Shown here piece after piece: positions 9,056-19,473 of a stretch of 25,000 nt of DNA. Position 1 is the first letter of the stretch. Each line of letters begins with the position of its first letter. Both the position numbers and the translations under genes were made by a program. A model generated the notes under the pieces. That model saw nothing but the letters and a program-made list of their open reading frames with translations, had not been told where the DNA came from and ran no database searches. This DNA comes from Prorocentrum cordatum (Eukaryota > Sar > Dinophyceae > Prorocentrales > Prorocentraceae): contig CAUYUJ010003062.1 in assembly GCA_963575745.1 (NCBI GenBank), positions 52,501-77,500 on the forward strand, given 5' to 3'.

Positions 9056-9865
9056 CCGGACACGCACTTCGAAGATGAACGGAGTGGGGGGAGGAGTAGA
9101 ACGAGGGGAATGAGACGGGGGGGAGAAGAGGGTGGAAGACAGAGGGGGCAACCTAAGCCATCCGCTTCCTTCCGACTCAGGCCTGCATTGCCCAGGCTCC
9201 GTTCTGCCCACCCTCGCCTTGCGTCGTCGCCGCTCGCTGTCTCCGAAAGCGTATGCACCTGCTCGCCGAGGAGAACGCAGGCACGGCCTGGTCGTCGGCC
9301 GTACATGCGCAGCCAATCACATGCGCCCTGCGCCGCTGGCGCAGAGGCCCAGCGCCAGCGCACAGCAGGAGCTCGGCCACGAGAAGCCTCCACGAGAAAC
9401 CCACACCCTGAAACCTGCGGATTCGGATGGACTCGGGGCGCCGGGCGCCCAGGGGGAAGGCAGAGAAGGCAGGGCTTCTGAGAAGGCTCAGAAGGCCTCC
9501 TGCCTTTTTTAAGAAGCTGTCGTAGCCTTCTGCGAAGACACGGACTGCTTCTTCAGAAGGCGCAAGGAATGCTCAGAAGCCCCGCCGCCTTCTGAAAAGG
9601 CTTGCCGCTTCTCACTTCCCCCTGAGCCTAAGTCGGGCGTGTCCCCCCACAGGCGGATTTTGGACGATACATATATTTATATACACGCACATGTTGTCCC
9701 CAGACTATGTTTTGACTACTTTTGAATTTTCCCCCTGTTGAGGGACAGTCCCACCCTAACCCTTGGCGCGCCGCCGATTCAGGGCGTTGGAACCCAGGGT
9801 TTCCGCCTGCAGCCCGGCAGGACCCAGGCGGCTGACACGCGCCCTCGCTGCACTCGCAGGGCTTG
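9054..9865. other. No gene seen; AT-richer patch and inverted repeat
   Basis: Purine-rich sequence to about 9160, then GC-rich unique sequence. Between about 9470 and 9600 the words AGAAGGC and GCCTTCT recur. TTCAGAAGGCG (9552-9562) and CGCCTTCTGAA (9586-9596) form a perfect 11-bp inverted repeat with a 23-nt loop. An AT-rich patch lies at 9665-9735. Just before the satellite, 9755-9860 is GC-rich and unique. No motif supports a gene. Confidence 0.45.
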
Positions 9866-10460
9866 GCGTCGTCGTCGTCGTCTTGGCGTCGTCGTCGCTT
9901 CCGTCGTCGTTGTCGCCGTGGTCGTCCTTCCTCCCTCGTTGTCTTCGTCGGCGTCTCGTCGTTGTCCCTCCTATTTCGTCGCCGTCGTCGTCGTCGTCGT
10001 CGTCGTGGTCTTCACTCCTCCCTCGTCATTATCCTCCTCCCTCGTCGTCGTCGTCCGTCGTCGGCGTTTCGTCGTCGTCCCTCCTATTTCGTCGCCGTCG
10101 TCGTCGTCTTCGTCGTCGTTGTCGTCGTCGTCGTCTTCCCTCCTCCCTCGTCGTTGTCGTCGTCGTCGGCGTCGCCGTTCTTCCTCCTTCTTCGTCGTTG
10201 GCGTCGCCGCCGTTTTCCCTCCTCCATCGTCGTTGTCGTCGTTGTCGCCGTCGTCGTTTTTTCTCCTCCCTCGGCGTCGTTTCCGTTGGCGACGTCGTCG
10301 TCGTCTTCGTCGTCGTCGTCGGCGTCGTTGTCGTCGTCGTCATCGGTGTCGTCGTGTTGTCGTCGTCGAAAACAGTGGAGACGTCGTCGGTGTCGTCGCA
10401 GTCGGTGTCGGCGGCGCCGTCGTCGTCGATGTCGCTGTCGTCGTCGGCGTCGGTGTCGTG
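9866..10460 (+). repeat. Trinucleotide array A1 (GTC-type)
   Basis: Nearly all triplets are GTC, GTT, GCC, TCC or CTC variants of one phase. It lacks the GCTCTTGCG junction that starts the later arrays, so it is either 5'-truncated or the first unit of the block. It ends in GGCCAAGTGCC, an ending shared only with A6. Confidence 0.9.
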
Positions 10461-11195
10461 GCCAAGTGCCATGTGGTACCTACCGGGTGGGAGGGTGGCA
10501 CGTTTGCACGAGCAGTGGAGAGGACAGCTTCAAGACGGTCAAGAATAATTGCACCGCATAGATTCTCTTTTCTAAAACGAGAATAGATTCTACCCCCCCC
10601 CCGGACTTATCCGTTCCCCTTTCGGGTATGTAAATCATATGTGATTCTGACCACTCGTCCATCCTAACTATGAAACCGTACCATCTCAGCTAGGCCGGGC
10701 TCCCCCCTCTGAGGTTCCCTTGAAAAAAACACTATGCGGTGGCATTTTTTGCTTTGGCAAAACACTTTTTCACGAATCCCTTGCAAAAAACGGGACGAAG
10801 TGCACACGCGCGCGTCGTCGAGTTTCCAAAAAAAATATTTTCTTAAAAAACGCATGGTTTCGCAACACTGGTTTGCTACAAAAGCTTCCGCGCGAGCTCT
10901 TGCGAAATCTTGAGAAAACCATAGGTTTTTCAAGATTTTCATAAAATGCTACCAAACGGGCTTCGCGCGCGCGCATGTCGAAATCTGTCGAACGCCCTTG
11001 CGCGTGTGCCGTCACGAGAATCCTCTGCAAAAAAAAGAACGAAGTGCAGACGCGCGCATCGTCGCGCGCGTATGCCGAAAACCTTCAAAACCCATCGGTT
11101 TCGGAAGGATTTCAAAATCGCGCGTCCAAAAAACCTACAAAAGCCCAAGGTTTCGCAACACGGATTTTCAACAAAAGCGTGCGCGCGCGCTCTTG

Positions 11196-11196
<1 letters not shown>
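10461..11196 (+). repeat. Satellite spacer 1
   Basis: Tail segment, C9-10 run near 10592, CATCCTAAC, CTAGGCCGG, short A7 tract at 10723, first sub-repeat near 10798, linker (ACCAAACGGG near 10951) and second sub-repeat at 11039-11196. The first sub-repeat is shortened here: sequence from GTCGTCG jumps to AGTTTCC, removing the right half of the CG hairpin and the whole GAAATCCTTC hairpin found in other copies. Confidence 0.8.
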
Positions 11197-11229
<33 letters not shown>

Positions 11230-11733
11230 CTCCCTCCTCCCGCGTCGTCGTCGTCGTCGCCTACGTCGTCCTCTGTCTTTTCTCGTGTTCGTCGTCGTCG
11301 TCCTCTTTGGCGTCGAGGTCGTTTCCGTCGTCGTTGTCGCGGTGGTCGTCCTTCCTCCTCCTCCCACGTCGTCGTCGTCGTCCGTCGTCGGCGTCTCGTC
11401 GTCGTCCCTCCTATTTCGTCACCGTCGTCGTCGTCGTTGTCGTCGTCGTCTTCCCTCCTCCCTCGTTGTCGTCGTCGGCGTCGCCGTCCTTCCTCCTTCG
11501 TCGTCGTTCGCGTCGTCGCCGTCCTCCCTCCTCCCTCGTCGTTGTCGTCGTTGTCGTCGTTGTCGCCGTCGTCGTCCTTCCTCCTCCTTCGTCGTCGCCG
11601 TCGTTGGCGTCGTCATCGTCGTCTTCGTCGTCGTCGGCGTCGGCGTCGGCGTCGTTGTCGTCGTCGAAGTCGTCGGAGACGTCGTCGGTGTCGTCGTCGT
11701 CGTCGTCGTTGTCGTCGGTGTCGTCGTAGTCGG
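11197..11733 (+). repeat. Trinucleotide array A2
   Basis: Starts directly at GCTCTTGCG and then runs as TCG repeats. Internal landmarks (CCGTCCTCCCTCC, CCTATTTCGTC, GGAGACGTCGTC) appear in the same order as in A3 and A4, so the arrays were copied as whole blocks rather than grown separately. Confidence 0.9.
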
Positions 11734-12013
11734 TTTGAAGAGGTCTTGCAAACCAGGTTGCGGGTGGGAGGGTGGGATGTTTGCGCGAGCAGTAGAGAGG
11801 ACAGCTTCAAGTTGAGCAAGTGATTAATTCTCCTTTCTAAAAAAAGAATAGACTCTACCCCCCCCCGGACTTATCCGTTCCCCTTTCGGGTGTGTAAATC
11901 ATATATGATGCTGACCACATGTCCATCCTAACTATGAAATCGCACCATCCCAGCTAGGCCAGGTTCCCCCCACCTGAGGTTCCCTTGTAATAATATATGT
12001 GTGTATATATATA

Positions 12014-12084
<71 letters not shown>

Positions 12085-12595
12085 CGGTGGCATTGCTTGT
12101 TCTAACATAACACTTTTTCGCGAATCCCTTGCAAAAAAAAGGGACGAAGTGCACACGCGCGCGTCGTCGCGCGCGCATGCCGAAATCCTTCAAAAACCTG
12201 CGGTGCCGGAAGGATTTCGCAATCGAGTTTCCAAAAAAACATACAAGAACACATGGTTTCGCAACACTGAGTTGCTAAAAAAACTTCCGCGCGAGCTCTT
12301 GCGAAATCTTAAGAAAACCATAGGCTTTTCAAGATTTTCATAAAATGCTACCAAACGGGCTTCGCGCGCGCATGTCGAAATCTGTCGAACGCCCTTGCGC
12401 GTGTGCCGTCGCGAGAATCCTCTGCCAAAATAATGGACGAAGTGCAGACGCGCGCGTCGTCGCAGGCGTATGCCGAAAACCTTCAAAACCCATCGGTTTC
12501 GGAAGGATTTCAAAATCGTGCGTCCAAAAAACCTACAAAAAACCCAAGGTTTCGCAACACGGATTTTCAACAAAAACGTGCGCGCGCGCTCTTGC
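11734..12595 (+). repeat. Satellite spacer 2 with poly(A) expansion
   Basis: Same module order as spacer 1. The A-tract after TTCCCTTG is replaced by a TA-rich stretch (12002-12021) and 61 A (12022-12082). The first sub-repeat (near 12145-12330) retains the full CG hairpin and the GAAATCCTTC (12182-12191) / GAAGGATTTC (12209-12218) hairpin. The linker starts ACCAAACGGG near 12350; the second sub-repeat begins near 12437. Confidence 0.85.
12022..12082 (+). repeat. Poly(A) tract, 61 nt
   Basis: Uninterrupted A run preceded by a TA-rich stretch and followed by TGCGGTGGCA, the sequence that follows the short A7 tract in spacer 1. Since it sits at the same position as a short A-tract in another unit, local expansion explains it better than a retroposon tail. 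Confidence 0.9.
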
Positions 12596-13120
12596 GTCGT
12601 CGTCGTCGTCGTCGTCGCCGTCCTCCCTCCTCCCGCGTCGTCGTCGTCGTTTTCGCCTACGTCGTCCTCTGTCTTTTCTCGTGTTCGTCGTCGTCCTCCT
12701 CTTTGGCGTCGTGGTCGTTTCCGTCGTCGTTGTCGCCGTGGTCGTCCTTCCTCCTCCTCCCACGTCGTCGTCGTCGTCCGTCGTCGGCGTCTCGTCGTCG
12801 TCCTTCCTATTTCGTCACCGTCGTCGTCGTCGTTAACGTCGTCGTCTTCCCTCCTCCCTCGTTGTCGTTGTCGTCGTCGGCGTCGCCGTCCTTCCTCCTT
12901 CGTCGTCGTTCGCGTCGTCGCCGTCCTCCCTCCTCCCTCGTCGTTGTCGTCGTTGTCGTCGTTGTCGCCGTCGTCGTCCTTCCTCCTCCCTCGTCGTCGC
13001 CTTCGTTGGCGTCGTCGTCGTCGTCTTCGTCGTCGGCGTCGGCGTCGTTGTCGTCGTCGAAGTCGTCGGAGACGTCGTCGGTGTCGTCCTAGTCGTTATC
13101 GTCGGTGTCATTGTAGTCGG
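12596..13120 (+). repeat. Trinucleotide array A3
   Basis: Very close to A2 in length and landmark order. Differences include TTAACGTCG near 12835 and a final TCGTCCTAGTCG that introduces a stop in one frame. Confidence 0.9.
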
Positions 13121-13900
13121 TCTGAACAAATGTTGCAAACCAAGTTGCGGGTGGGTGGGTGGGATGTTTGCGCGAGCAGTGGGGATGACGACTTCAAGAC
13201 TTCAAGACTGTCGAAGTGGATTCTCCTGTCTAAAAAGAGAATAGACTCTACCCCCCCCCCCCCCCCCAGACTTATCGGTTCCCCCTGGGATAATATGATT
13301 TCATGCATATATTCTGCACACTCGTCCATCCTAAATATGAAATCATACAATCCCAGCTAGGCCGGTTTCCCCCCCTGAAGTTCCCTTCTAAAAACACTAT
13401 GCGGTGACATGTTTGGTTCTAACATAACACTGTTTCGCGAATCCCTTGCCAAAAAAATGTGACGAAGTGCACACGCGCGCGTCGTCGCGCGCGCATGCCG
13501 AAATCCTTCAAAAACCTTCAGTGCGGGAAGGATTTCGCAATTGAGTTTCCAAAAAACATACAAAAACACATGGTTTCGCAACACTGAGTTGCTGAAAAAG
13601 CTTCCGCGAAAGCACTTGCGAAATCTTAAGAAAACCATAGGTTTTTCAAGATTTTCACAACATGCTACCGAACGGGCTTCGCGCGCGCTCATGTCGAAAT
13701 CTGTCGGACGGCCTTGCGCGTGTGCCGTCCCGAAAATCCCCTGCAAAAGCTGGGACGAAGTGCGGTCGCGCGCGTACGCCGAAAACCTTCAAAACCCATC
13801 GGTTTCGGAAGGATTTCAAAATCGTGCGTCCACAAACCTGCAAAAACCCAAGGTTTCGCAACACGGATTTTCAACAAAAGCGTGCGCGCGCGCTCTTGCG
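13121..13900 (+). repeat. Satellite spacer 3
   Basis: Tail, then a long C run (about 13250-13267), CATCCTAA, CTAGGCCGG and A-tract. The first sub-repeat near 13463 has hairpin arms GAAATCCTTC (13500-13509) and GAAGGATTTC (13527-13536). Linker near 13667. The second sub-repeat near 13755 lacks part of the CG hairpin (GCGCGCGTACGCC). Confidence 0.85.
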
Positions 13901-14440
13901 TCGTCGTCGTCGTCGCCGTCCTCCCTCCTCCCGCGTCGTCGTCGTCGTCATCGCCTACGTCGTCCTGTGTCTTTCCTCGTGTTCGTCGTCGTCGTCCTCT
14001 TTGGCGTCGTGGTCGTTTCCGTCGTCGTTGTCGCCGTGGTCGTCCTTCCTCCTCCTCCCTCGTCGTCGCCGTCGTCGTCCGTCGTCGGCGTCTCGTCGTC
14101 GTCCCTCTTATTTCGTCGCCGTCGTCGTCGTCGTTATCGTCGTCGTCTCGTCGTCGTGTTCCCTCCTCCCTCGTCGGTGTCGTCGTCGGCGTCACCGTCC
14201 TTCCTCCTTCTTCGTCGTTCGCGTCGTCGCCGTCATCCCTCCTCCCTCGTTGTCGTCGTTGTCGTCGTTGTCGTCGTTGTCCCCGTCGTCGTCCTCCTCT
14301 TCCCTCGTCGTCGTTTTCGTTGGCGACGTCGTCGTCGTCTTCGTCGTCGTCGTCGGCGTCGGCGTCGTCGTCTTCGTCGTCGTCGACGTCGGCGTCGTCG
14401 TCGTCGCCGCCGTCGTCGTCGTCGCCGTCGTCGTCGTCGG
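13901..14440 (+). repeat. Trinucleotide array A4
   Basis: Begins at GCTCTTGCG like A2 and A3, with the same landmark order. It ends in a longer pure GTC/GCC stretch and then changes to unrelated GC-rich sequence (14441-14530) before the tail segment. Confidence 0.9.
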
Positions 14441-15227
14441 CCGTCTTGCTTCTCCGGCCTTTTTGGGGCGCTCTTGAGACGCCCCCGAGGGCTCCAAGAC
14501 GACCCCGGAGCGATATCTCTGCTCGGTCCCGCATGGGTTTTGCAAGCCAAGTTGCGGGTGGGTGGGTGGGATGATTGCGCGAGCAGTGGAGTTGACAACT
14601 TCAAGTTCGGCAAGTGATTGATTGCACCGCATAGATTGCAGCACATAAGTTGCATCGCGTGAATTCTCCCTACTAAACAACATTTAGGCTCTATCACCCT
14701 CCCCCCGGATTTATCCATCCCCCTGGGACCGATGCAAAATGCGTATGATTCTGACCCAACGCCCATCCTCCCAGTTCATTCGTTTTATCCCAGCGAGGCC
14801 GGCATCGCCCCCCCCATCGGCCCCCTGGCAAAAAATACTATGCGCGGGCACTCGTTTATCAAAACAAGAATCCCCTGCAAAAACCAAAACGAAAAGCGCA
14901 CGCGCGCGTCGTCGCGCGCGCATGCCGAAATCCTTCAAAAACCTTCGGTTTCGGAAAGATCTCAAAATCGCGCGCCCAAAAAGGGATAATACGTCATACG
15001 AAAAGGAAGGAAAAAATCGCATCACTGATTTTCGTCAAAAGCGTGCGCACGCGCTCTTGCGAATTCTTCTGAACACTGTAGGTTTGTCAAAATGTTCATA
15101 AAATGCTACCAAACGGGCTTCGCGCGCGCGCATGTGGAAATCGTTCGAACGCCCTTGCGCGCGCGCTGGGGTGGCACGATCCGTGTCCCATAATACCTTG
15201 CAAAACCTTCATCACCAACGCAAAGAC
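14441..15227 (+). repeat. Satellite spacer 4, diverged
   Basis: A 90-bp GC-rich piece, then tail GTTGCGGGTGGG near 14551, an altered middle, and a first sub-repeat near 14888 with one diverged hairpin arm (GAAAGATCTC). Linker near 15108. The second sub-repeat is missing; instead CTTGCAAAACCTTCATC leads into a degenerate array. Confidence 0.75.
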
Positions 15228-15350
15228 GCCGTCATCGTCGCAGGCGTGATCAGCATCGGCGCCGTCACTGGCTGCCCCGTCGTCGCTGTCAGCATCGCCA
15301 CCAGCATCGCTACTATCATCGTCGCGTCTACACTTGTCGACGTTGCCATG
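15228..15350 (+). repeat. Degenerate trinucleotide array A5
   Basis: Triplets such as GTC, ATC, GCC and AGC remain in phase, but the array is much shorter and less pure than the others. Its 3' neighbour (15366-15500) matches that of A7, not of A1-A4. Confidence 0.6.
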
Positions 15351-15994
15351 ACACCGCGCCCGCCCAATTCGCCGACTCGCACTGAAGTGCCCGCTGGGAT
15401 GCGCCGAGCGGTGAGCGCCACCGCGTTCACGTCGGTCACGCCAAACTAACCGGCCGCTGCGCGCGCGAGCATGCGCAGGCTACCGCGGCCGCAGAGCCAC
15501 CACTCCCCCCCGGGCTTAAAGACCCCCCGGGAACCTATGTAAAATACATAGGATTCTGACCCAATGTCCATCCGACCTGTGGATTCATACTGTCCCAGCC
15601 TAACCGGCACTGGTTCCACCCGGCATCCCCTGGAAAAAAAATTGCGCGCCCACGTTTATCAAAAATCACAATTGCCAAAAATCCCTTGCAAAAAAATTGC
15701 GACATGCACACGCGCGGGTCGTCGCGCGCGCATGCCGAAATCCTTCAAGAACCGTCGGTTTTCGAAAGGATGTCAAAACCGAGTTCCCAACAAAAACATA
15801 CAAAAATACTTGGTATCGCAACACTGATGTGCTAAAAAAGCTTACACGCGCGTTTTTGCGAAAACTTCAGAAAACCATAGTTTCTTCAAGATGTTCAACA
15901 GAAGAACTACCAAACGGGATTCGCGCGCGCGCATGTCGAAATCTTTCGAACGCCCTTGCGCGCGCGCCGTCGCGAGAACCCTCTGCAAAAAATT
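15351..15994 (+). repeat. Satellite spacer 5, subtype II tail
   Basis: The tail at 15366-15500 (GACTCGCACTG, GCCCGCTGG, GCGCCACCGCGTTC, CGCCAAACTAAC, GCGGCCGCAGAG) is shared with 20030-20155 and absent from spacers 1-4. It is followed by the usual middle, a first sub-repeat near 15697 and a linker near 15908. The unit then stops at CTCTGCAAAAAA, where the 77-bp block is inserted. Confidence 0.75.
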
Positions 15995-17768
15995 ATCCTG
16001 GCGAAAGACCCAACCATAAGCAATTGTTGGTAACGCGTTGTGGGTGCCGCTTTCGGTGGGGCTCCATATGGGGCCACGAAGCGCTGCCTTGGATGGGGGA
16101 ACCGCATGCGGACTGCGCCACCGGGGCGGGCCTTCGGTGGAGCTCCCTATGGGGCTACGAAACGCTGCCCTGGGTGGGGGAACCGCATGCGAACTGCGCC
16201 ACTGGGGCCTTCGGTGGAGCTCCCTATGGTGCCACGAAACGCTGCCCTGGGTGGGGGAACCGCATGCGAACACCGCCACTGGGGCCTTCGGTGGAGCTCC
16301 CTATGGGGCCACGAAACGCTGCCCTGGGTGGGGGAACCGCATGCGAACAGCCACTGGGGCCTTCGGTGGAGCTCCCTATGGGGCCACGAAACGCTGCCCT
16401 GGGTGGGGGAACCGCATGCGAACACCCCCACTGGGGCCTTCGGTGGAGCTCCCTATGGGGCCACGAAACGCTGCCCTGGGTGGGGGAACCGCATGCGAAC
16501 ACCCCCACTGGGGCCTTCGGTGGAGCTCCCTATGGGGCTACGAAACGCTGCCCTGGGTGGGGGAACCGCATGCGAACACCCCCACTGGGGCCTTCGGTGG
16601 AGCTCCCTATGGGGCCACGAAACGCTGCCCTGGGTGGGGGAACCGCATGCGAACACCCCCACTGGGGCCTTCGGTGGAGCTCCCTATGGGGCCACGAAAC
16701 GCTGCCCTGGGTGGGGGAACCGCATGCGAACACCCCCACTGGGGCCTTCGGTGGAGCTCCCTATGGGGCTACGAAACGCTGCCCTGGGTGGGGGAACCGC
16801 ATGCGAACACCCCCACTGGGGCCTTCGGTGGAGCTCCCTATGGGGCCACGAAACGCTGCCCTGGGTGGGGGAACCGCATGCGAACACCCCCACTGGGGCC
16901 TTCGGTGGAGCTCCCTATGGGGCTACGAAACGCTGCCCTGGGTGGGGGAACCGCATGCGAACACCCCCACTGGGGCCTTCGGTGGAGCTCCCTATGGGGC
17001 CACGAAACGCTGCCCTGGGTGGGGGAACCGCATGCGAACACCCCCACTGGGGCCTTCGGTGGAGCTCCCTATGGGGCCACGAAACGCTGCCCTGGGTGGG
17101 GGAACCGCATGCGAACACCCCCACTGGGGCCTTCGGTGGAGCTCCCTATGGGGCCACGAAACGCTGCCCTGGGTGGGGGAACCGCATGCGAACACCCCCA
17201 CTGGGGCTCCCTTCGGGGCTATGCCCTGGGTGGGGGCATGTAGCTCCCTATGGGGCCACGAAACGCTGCCCTGGGTGGGGAACCGCATGCGAACACCCCC
17301 ACTGGGGCCTTCGGTGGAGCTCCCTATGGGGCTACGAAACGCTGCCGCTGTGTGGTGGAACCGCATGCGAACACCCCCACTGGGGCCTTCGGTGGAGCTC
17401 CCTATGGGGCTACGAAACGCTGCCCTGGGTGGGGGAACCGCATGCGAACACCCCCACTGGGGCCTTCGGTGGAGCTCCCTATGGGGCCACGAAACGCTGC
17501 CCTGGGTGGGGGAACCGCATGCGAACACCCCCACTGGGGCCTTCGGTGGAGCTCCCTATGGGGCTACGAAACGCTGCCCTGGGTGGGGGAACCGCATGCG
17601 AACACCCCCACTGGGGCCTTCGGTGGAGCTCCCTATGGGGCCACGAAACGCTGCCCTGGGTGAGGGAACCGCATGCGAACACCCTGGAGGGAGGAGGGCG
17701 AGGAGGAGGAGAAACGCGGGGCACCGTCTCTTCAAAACAAGGACCCAACACCACAGGATGGTTGGGAA
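15995..17768. repeat. 1.77-kb insertion into a satellite unit
   Basis: Other units run from ...CTCTGCAAAA directly into (A)ACGAAGTGC. Here the left half ends near 15994 and the right half resumes near 17769, with 16030-17690 being a 77-bp tandem array and short unique edges. The left edge contains GACCCAACC and the right edge GGACCCAACACC, a weak similarity close to both ends. There is no clear target-site duplication and no terminal inverted repeat. Confidence 0.7.
16050..17690. repeat. 77-bp tandem repeat, about 21 copies
   Basis: The unit contains GGAGCTCCCTATGGGG, ACGAAACGCTGCCCTGGG, GAACCGCATGCG and CACTGGGGCCTTCGG. Spacing is 77 bp through most of the array. Copies differ mainly at one base, GGGGCCACG or GGGGCTACG, and the edge copies are more diverged. 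A shortened copy lies at 17207-17240 and a one-base deletion follows near 17277. The unit has no stop in any plus-strand frame, so frames of 400-800 codons cross it. Because 77 is not a multiple of 3, each frame cycles through all three phases, giving a 77-residue superperiod; this argues against selection as protein. Confidence 0.95.
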
Positions 17769-17930
17769 CAAAACGAAGTGCGCACGCGCGCGTCGTCGCG
17801 AGCGCATGCCGAAATCCTTCAAAAACTCTTGGTTTCGGAAGGATTTCAAAATCGCGCCCGAAAAACATACAAAAAACGCAAGGTTTCGCAACACGGATTT
17901 TGAACAAAAGCGTGCGCGCGCGCTCTTGCG
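17769..17930 (+). repeat. Satellite sub-repeat after the insertion
   Basis: Resumes with ACGAAGTGCGCACGCGCG, then hairpin arms GAAATCCTTC (17811-17820) and GAAGGATTTC (17838-17847), GGTTTCGCAACACGG, and GCGCGCTCTTGCG at the start of array A6. It is the second sub-repeat of the interrupted unit. Confidence 0.85.
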
Positions 17931-18559
17931 TCTTCGTCGTCGTCGTCGTTGTCGCCGTCCTCCCTCCTCCCTCGTCGTCGTCGTCGTCGTCACCGTCGCC
18001 GTCCTCTGTCTTTCCTCGTCGTCGTCGTCTTGGCGTCGTCGTCATTTCCGTCATCGTTGTCGCCGTGGTCGCTCTTCCTCTCTCGTCGTCTTCGTCGGCG
18101 TTTAGTCGTTGTCCCTCCTTTTTCGTCGCAGTCGTCGTCATCGTCGTCGTCGTCTTGCCTTCTCCCTCGTCGTTGCCGTCGTTGGCGTCGCCGTCCCCCC
18201 TCTTCCTTCGTCGATCGCGTCGTCGCCGTCCTCCGTCCTCCCTCGTCGTTGTCGTCGTTGTCGCCGTCGTCGTCCTCCCTCCCCCCTGGTCGTCGTAATT
18301 TTCGTTGGCGACGTCATCGTCTTCGTCGTCGTCGTCGGCGTCGTCGGCGTCGTCGTCGTCGTCGTCGGCGTCGGCGTCGTCATCGTCGGCGCTGTCATCG
18401 TCGTCGTCGTCGTCGGTGTCGGCGTCGTCGTCGCCGGTGTCGTCGTCGTCGTTGTCGTCGTCGTCGAAGTCGTTGTAGACGTCGTCGGTGTCGTCGTAGT
18501 CGTTGTCGGGGGCGTCGTCGTCGTCGTTGTCGCTGTCGTCATCTGCGTCGCTGTCGCTG
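17931..18559 (+). repeat. Trinucleotide array A6
   Basis: Begins TCTTCGTCG after GCTCTTGCG and ends GCCAAGTGCC, as A1 does. It is the longest array. Confidence 0.9.
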
Positions 18560-19405
18560 CCAAGTGCCGTTTGGCGCCCACCGTTTGGTTCCCACCGTCA
18601 TGGTCGTAAGAGGTCATGCGACCAAGTTGCGGGCGGGAGTGCGGGACGTTTGCACGAGCAGCGGGGAGGACAGCTTCAAGTTGAGCAAATGATTGATTGT
18701 ACCATGTAGATTGCACCGCATATATTCCATTACACAAACTGACTGCGCCACGAAGATTATCCCTTTCTTCATAATCATTTTCTTTGTTATTGATATATTT
18801 ATAAATATATATTATTATTATTGAAAAAAAAAATGTGGCACCCCACCCCAGCCCCCGAGTTAACGGTTCCCCTTTTCACATTGCAATTTACATATGATTC
18901 CGCCGCACCGCCCATCCTAAATATGAGCTCGTACTATCCCACCAAGGCCGGCCATGGAACCCCCCGCCACCCTCTGCAGAAAAAATACGCGAGCGCTCTC
19001 GTTTATCAAAAATCAGAAATGCCAAAAACCCCTTGTCAAAAAATGCGAAATTCAAACGCGCGCGTCGTCGCGCGCGCATGCCGAAATCTTTCGAGAACCT
19101 TCGGTTTCGGAAGGATGTCAAAAACCGAACTTCCAACAAAAACATACAAAAACACTTGGTTTCGCATCACTGATGTCCCAACAAAAAAAGCCCACGCGCG
19201 CGCCCTTGCGAATTCTTCATACAAACAAAAGGTTGTTCCAGATTTTCAACAACAAACTACCAAAAGGGCTTCGCACGCGCATGTCGAAACCTTTCGAACG
19301 CCCTTGCGCGCGCGCCGTCTCGAGACTTCTCCGCCCCCCCCCCCCCCCCAAAAAAAAAAAAAAAAAAAAAAAAAAAAACAAAAAAAAAAAAAAAAAAAAA
19401 AAAAA

Positions 19406-19473
<68 letters not shown>

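Noticed and set aside
9755-9775. Telomere-like CCCTAACCCTT
   Set aside because: Less than two units, with no array around it.
12022-12082. Poly(A) as a retroposed mRNA or SINE tail
   Set aside because: The same place in other units holds a short A-tract, and satellite sequence continues on both sides, so local expansion is simpler.
16050-17690. CRISPR-like array
   Set aside because: Repeats are directly adjacent with no unique spacers, the unit is 77 bp, and no cas-like gene is nearby.
15697-18298. Overlapping frames of 802, 752 and 401 codons
   Set aside because: They arise from the stop-free 77-bp unit, whose period is not a multiple of three, and they run on into a triplet array.
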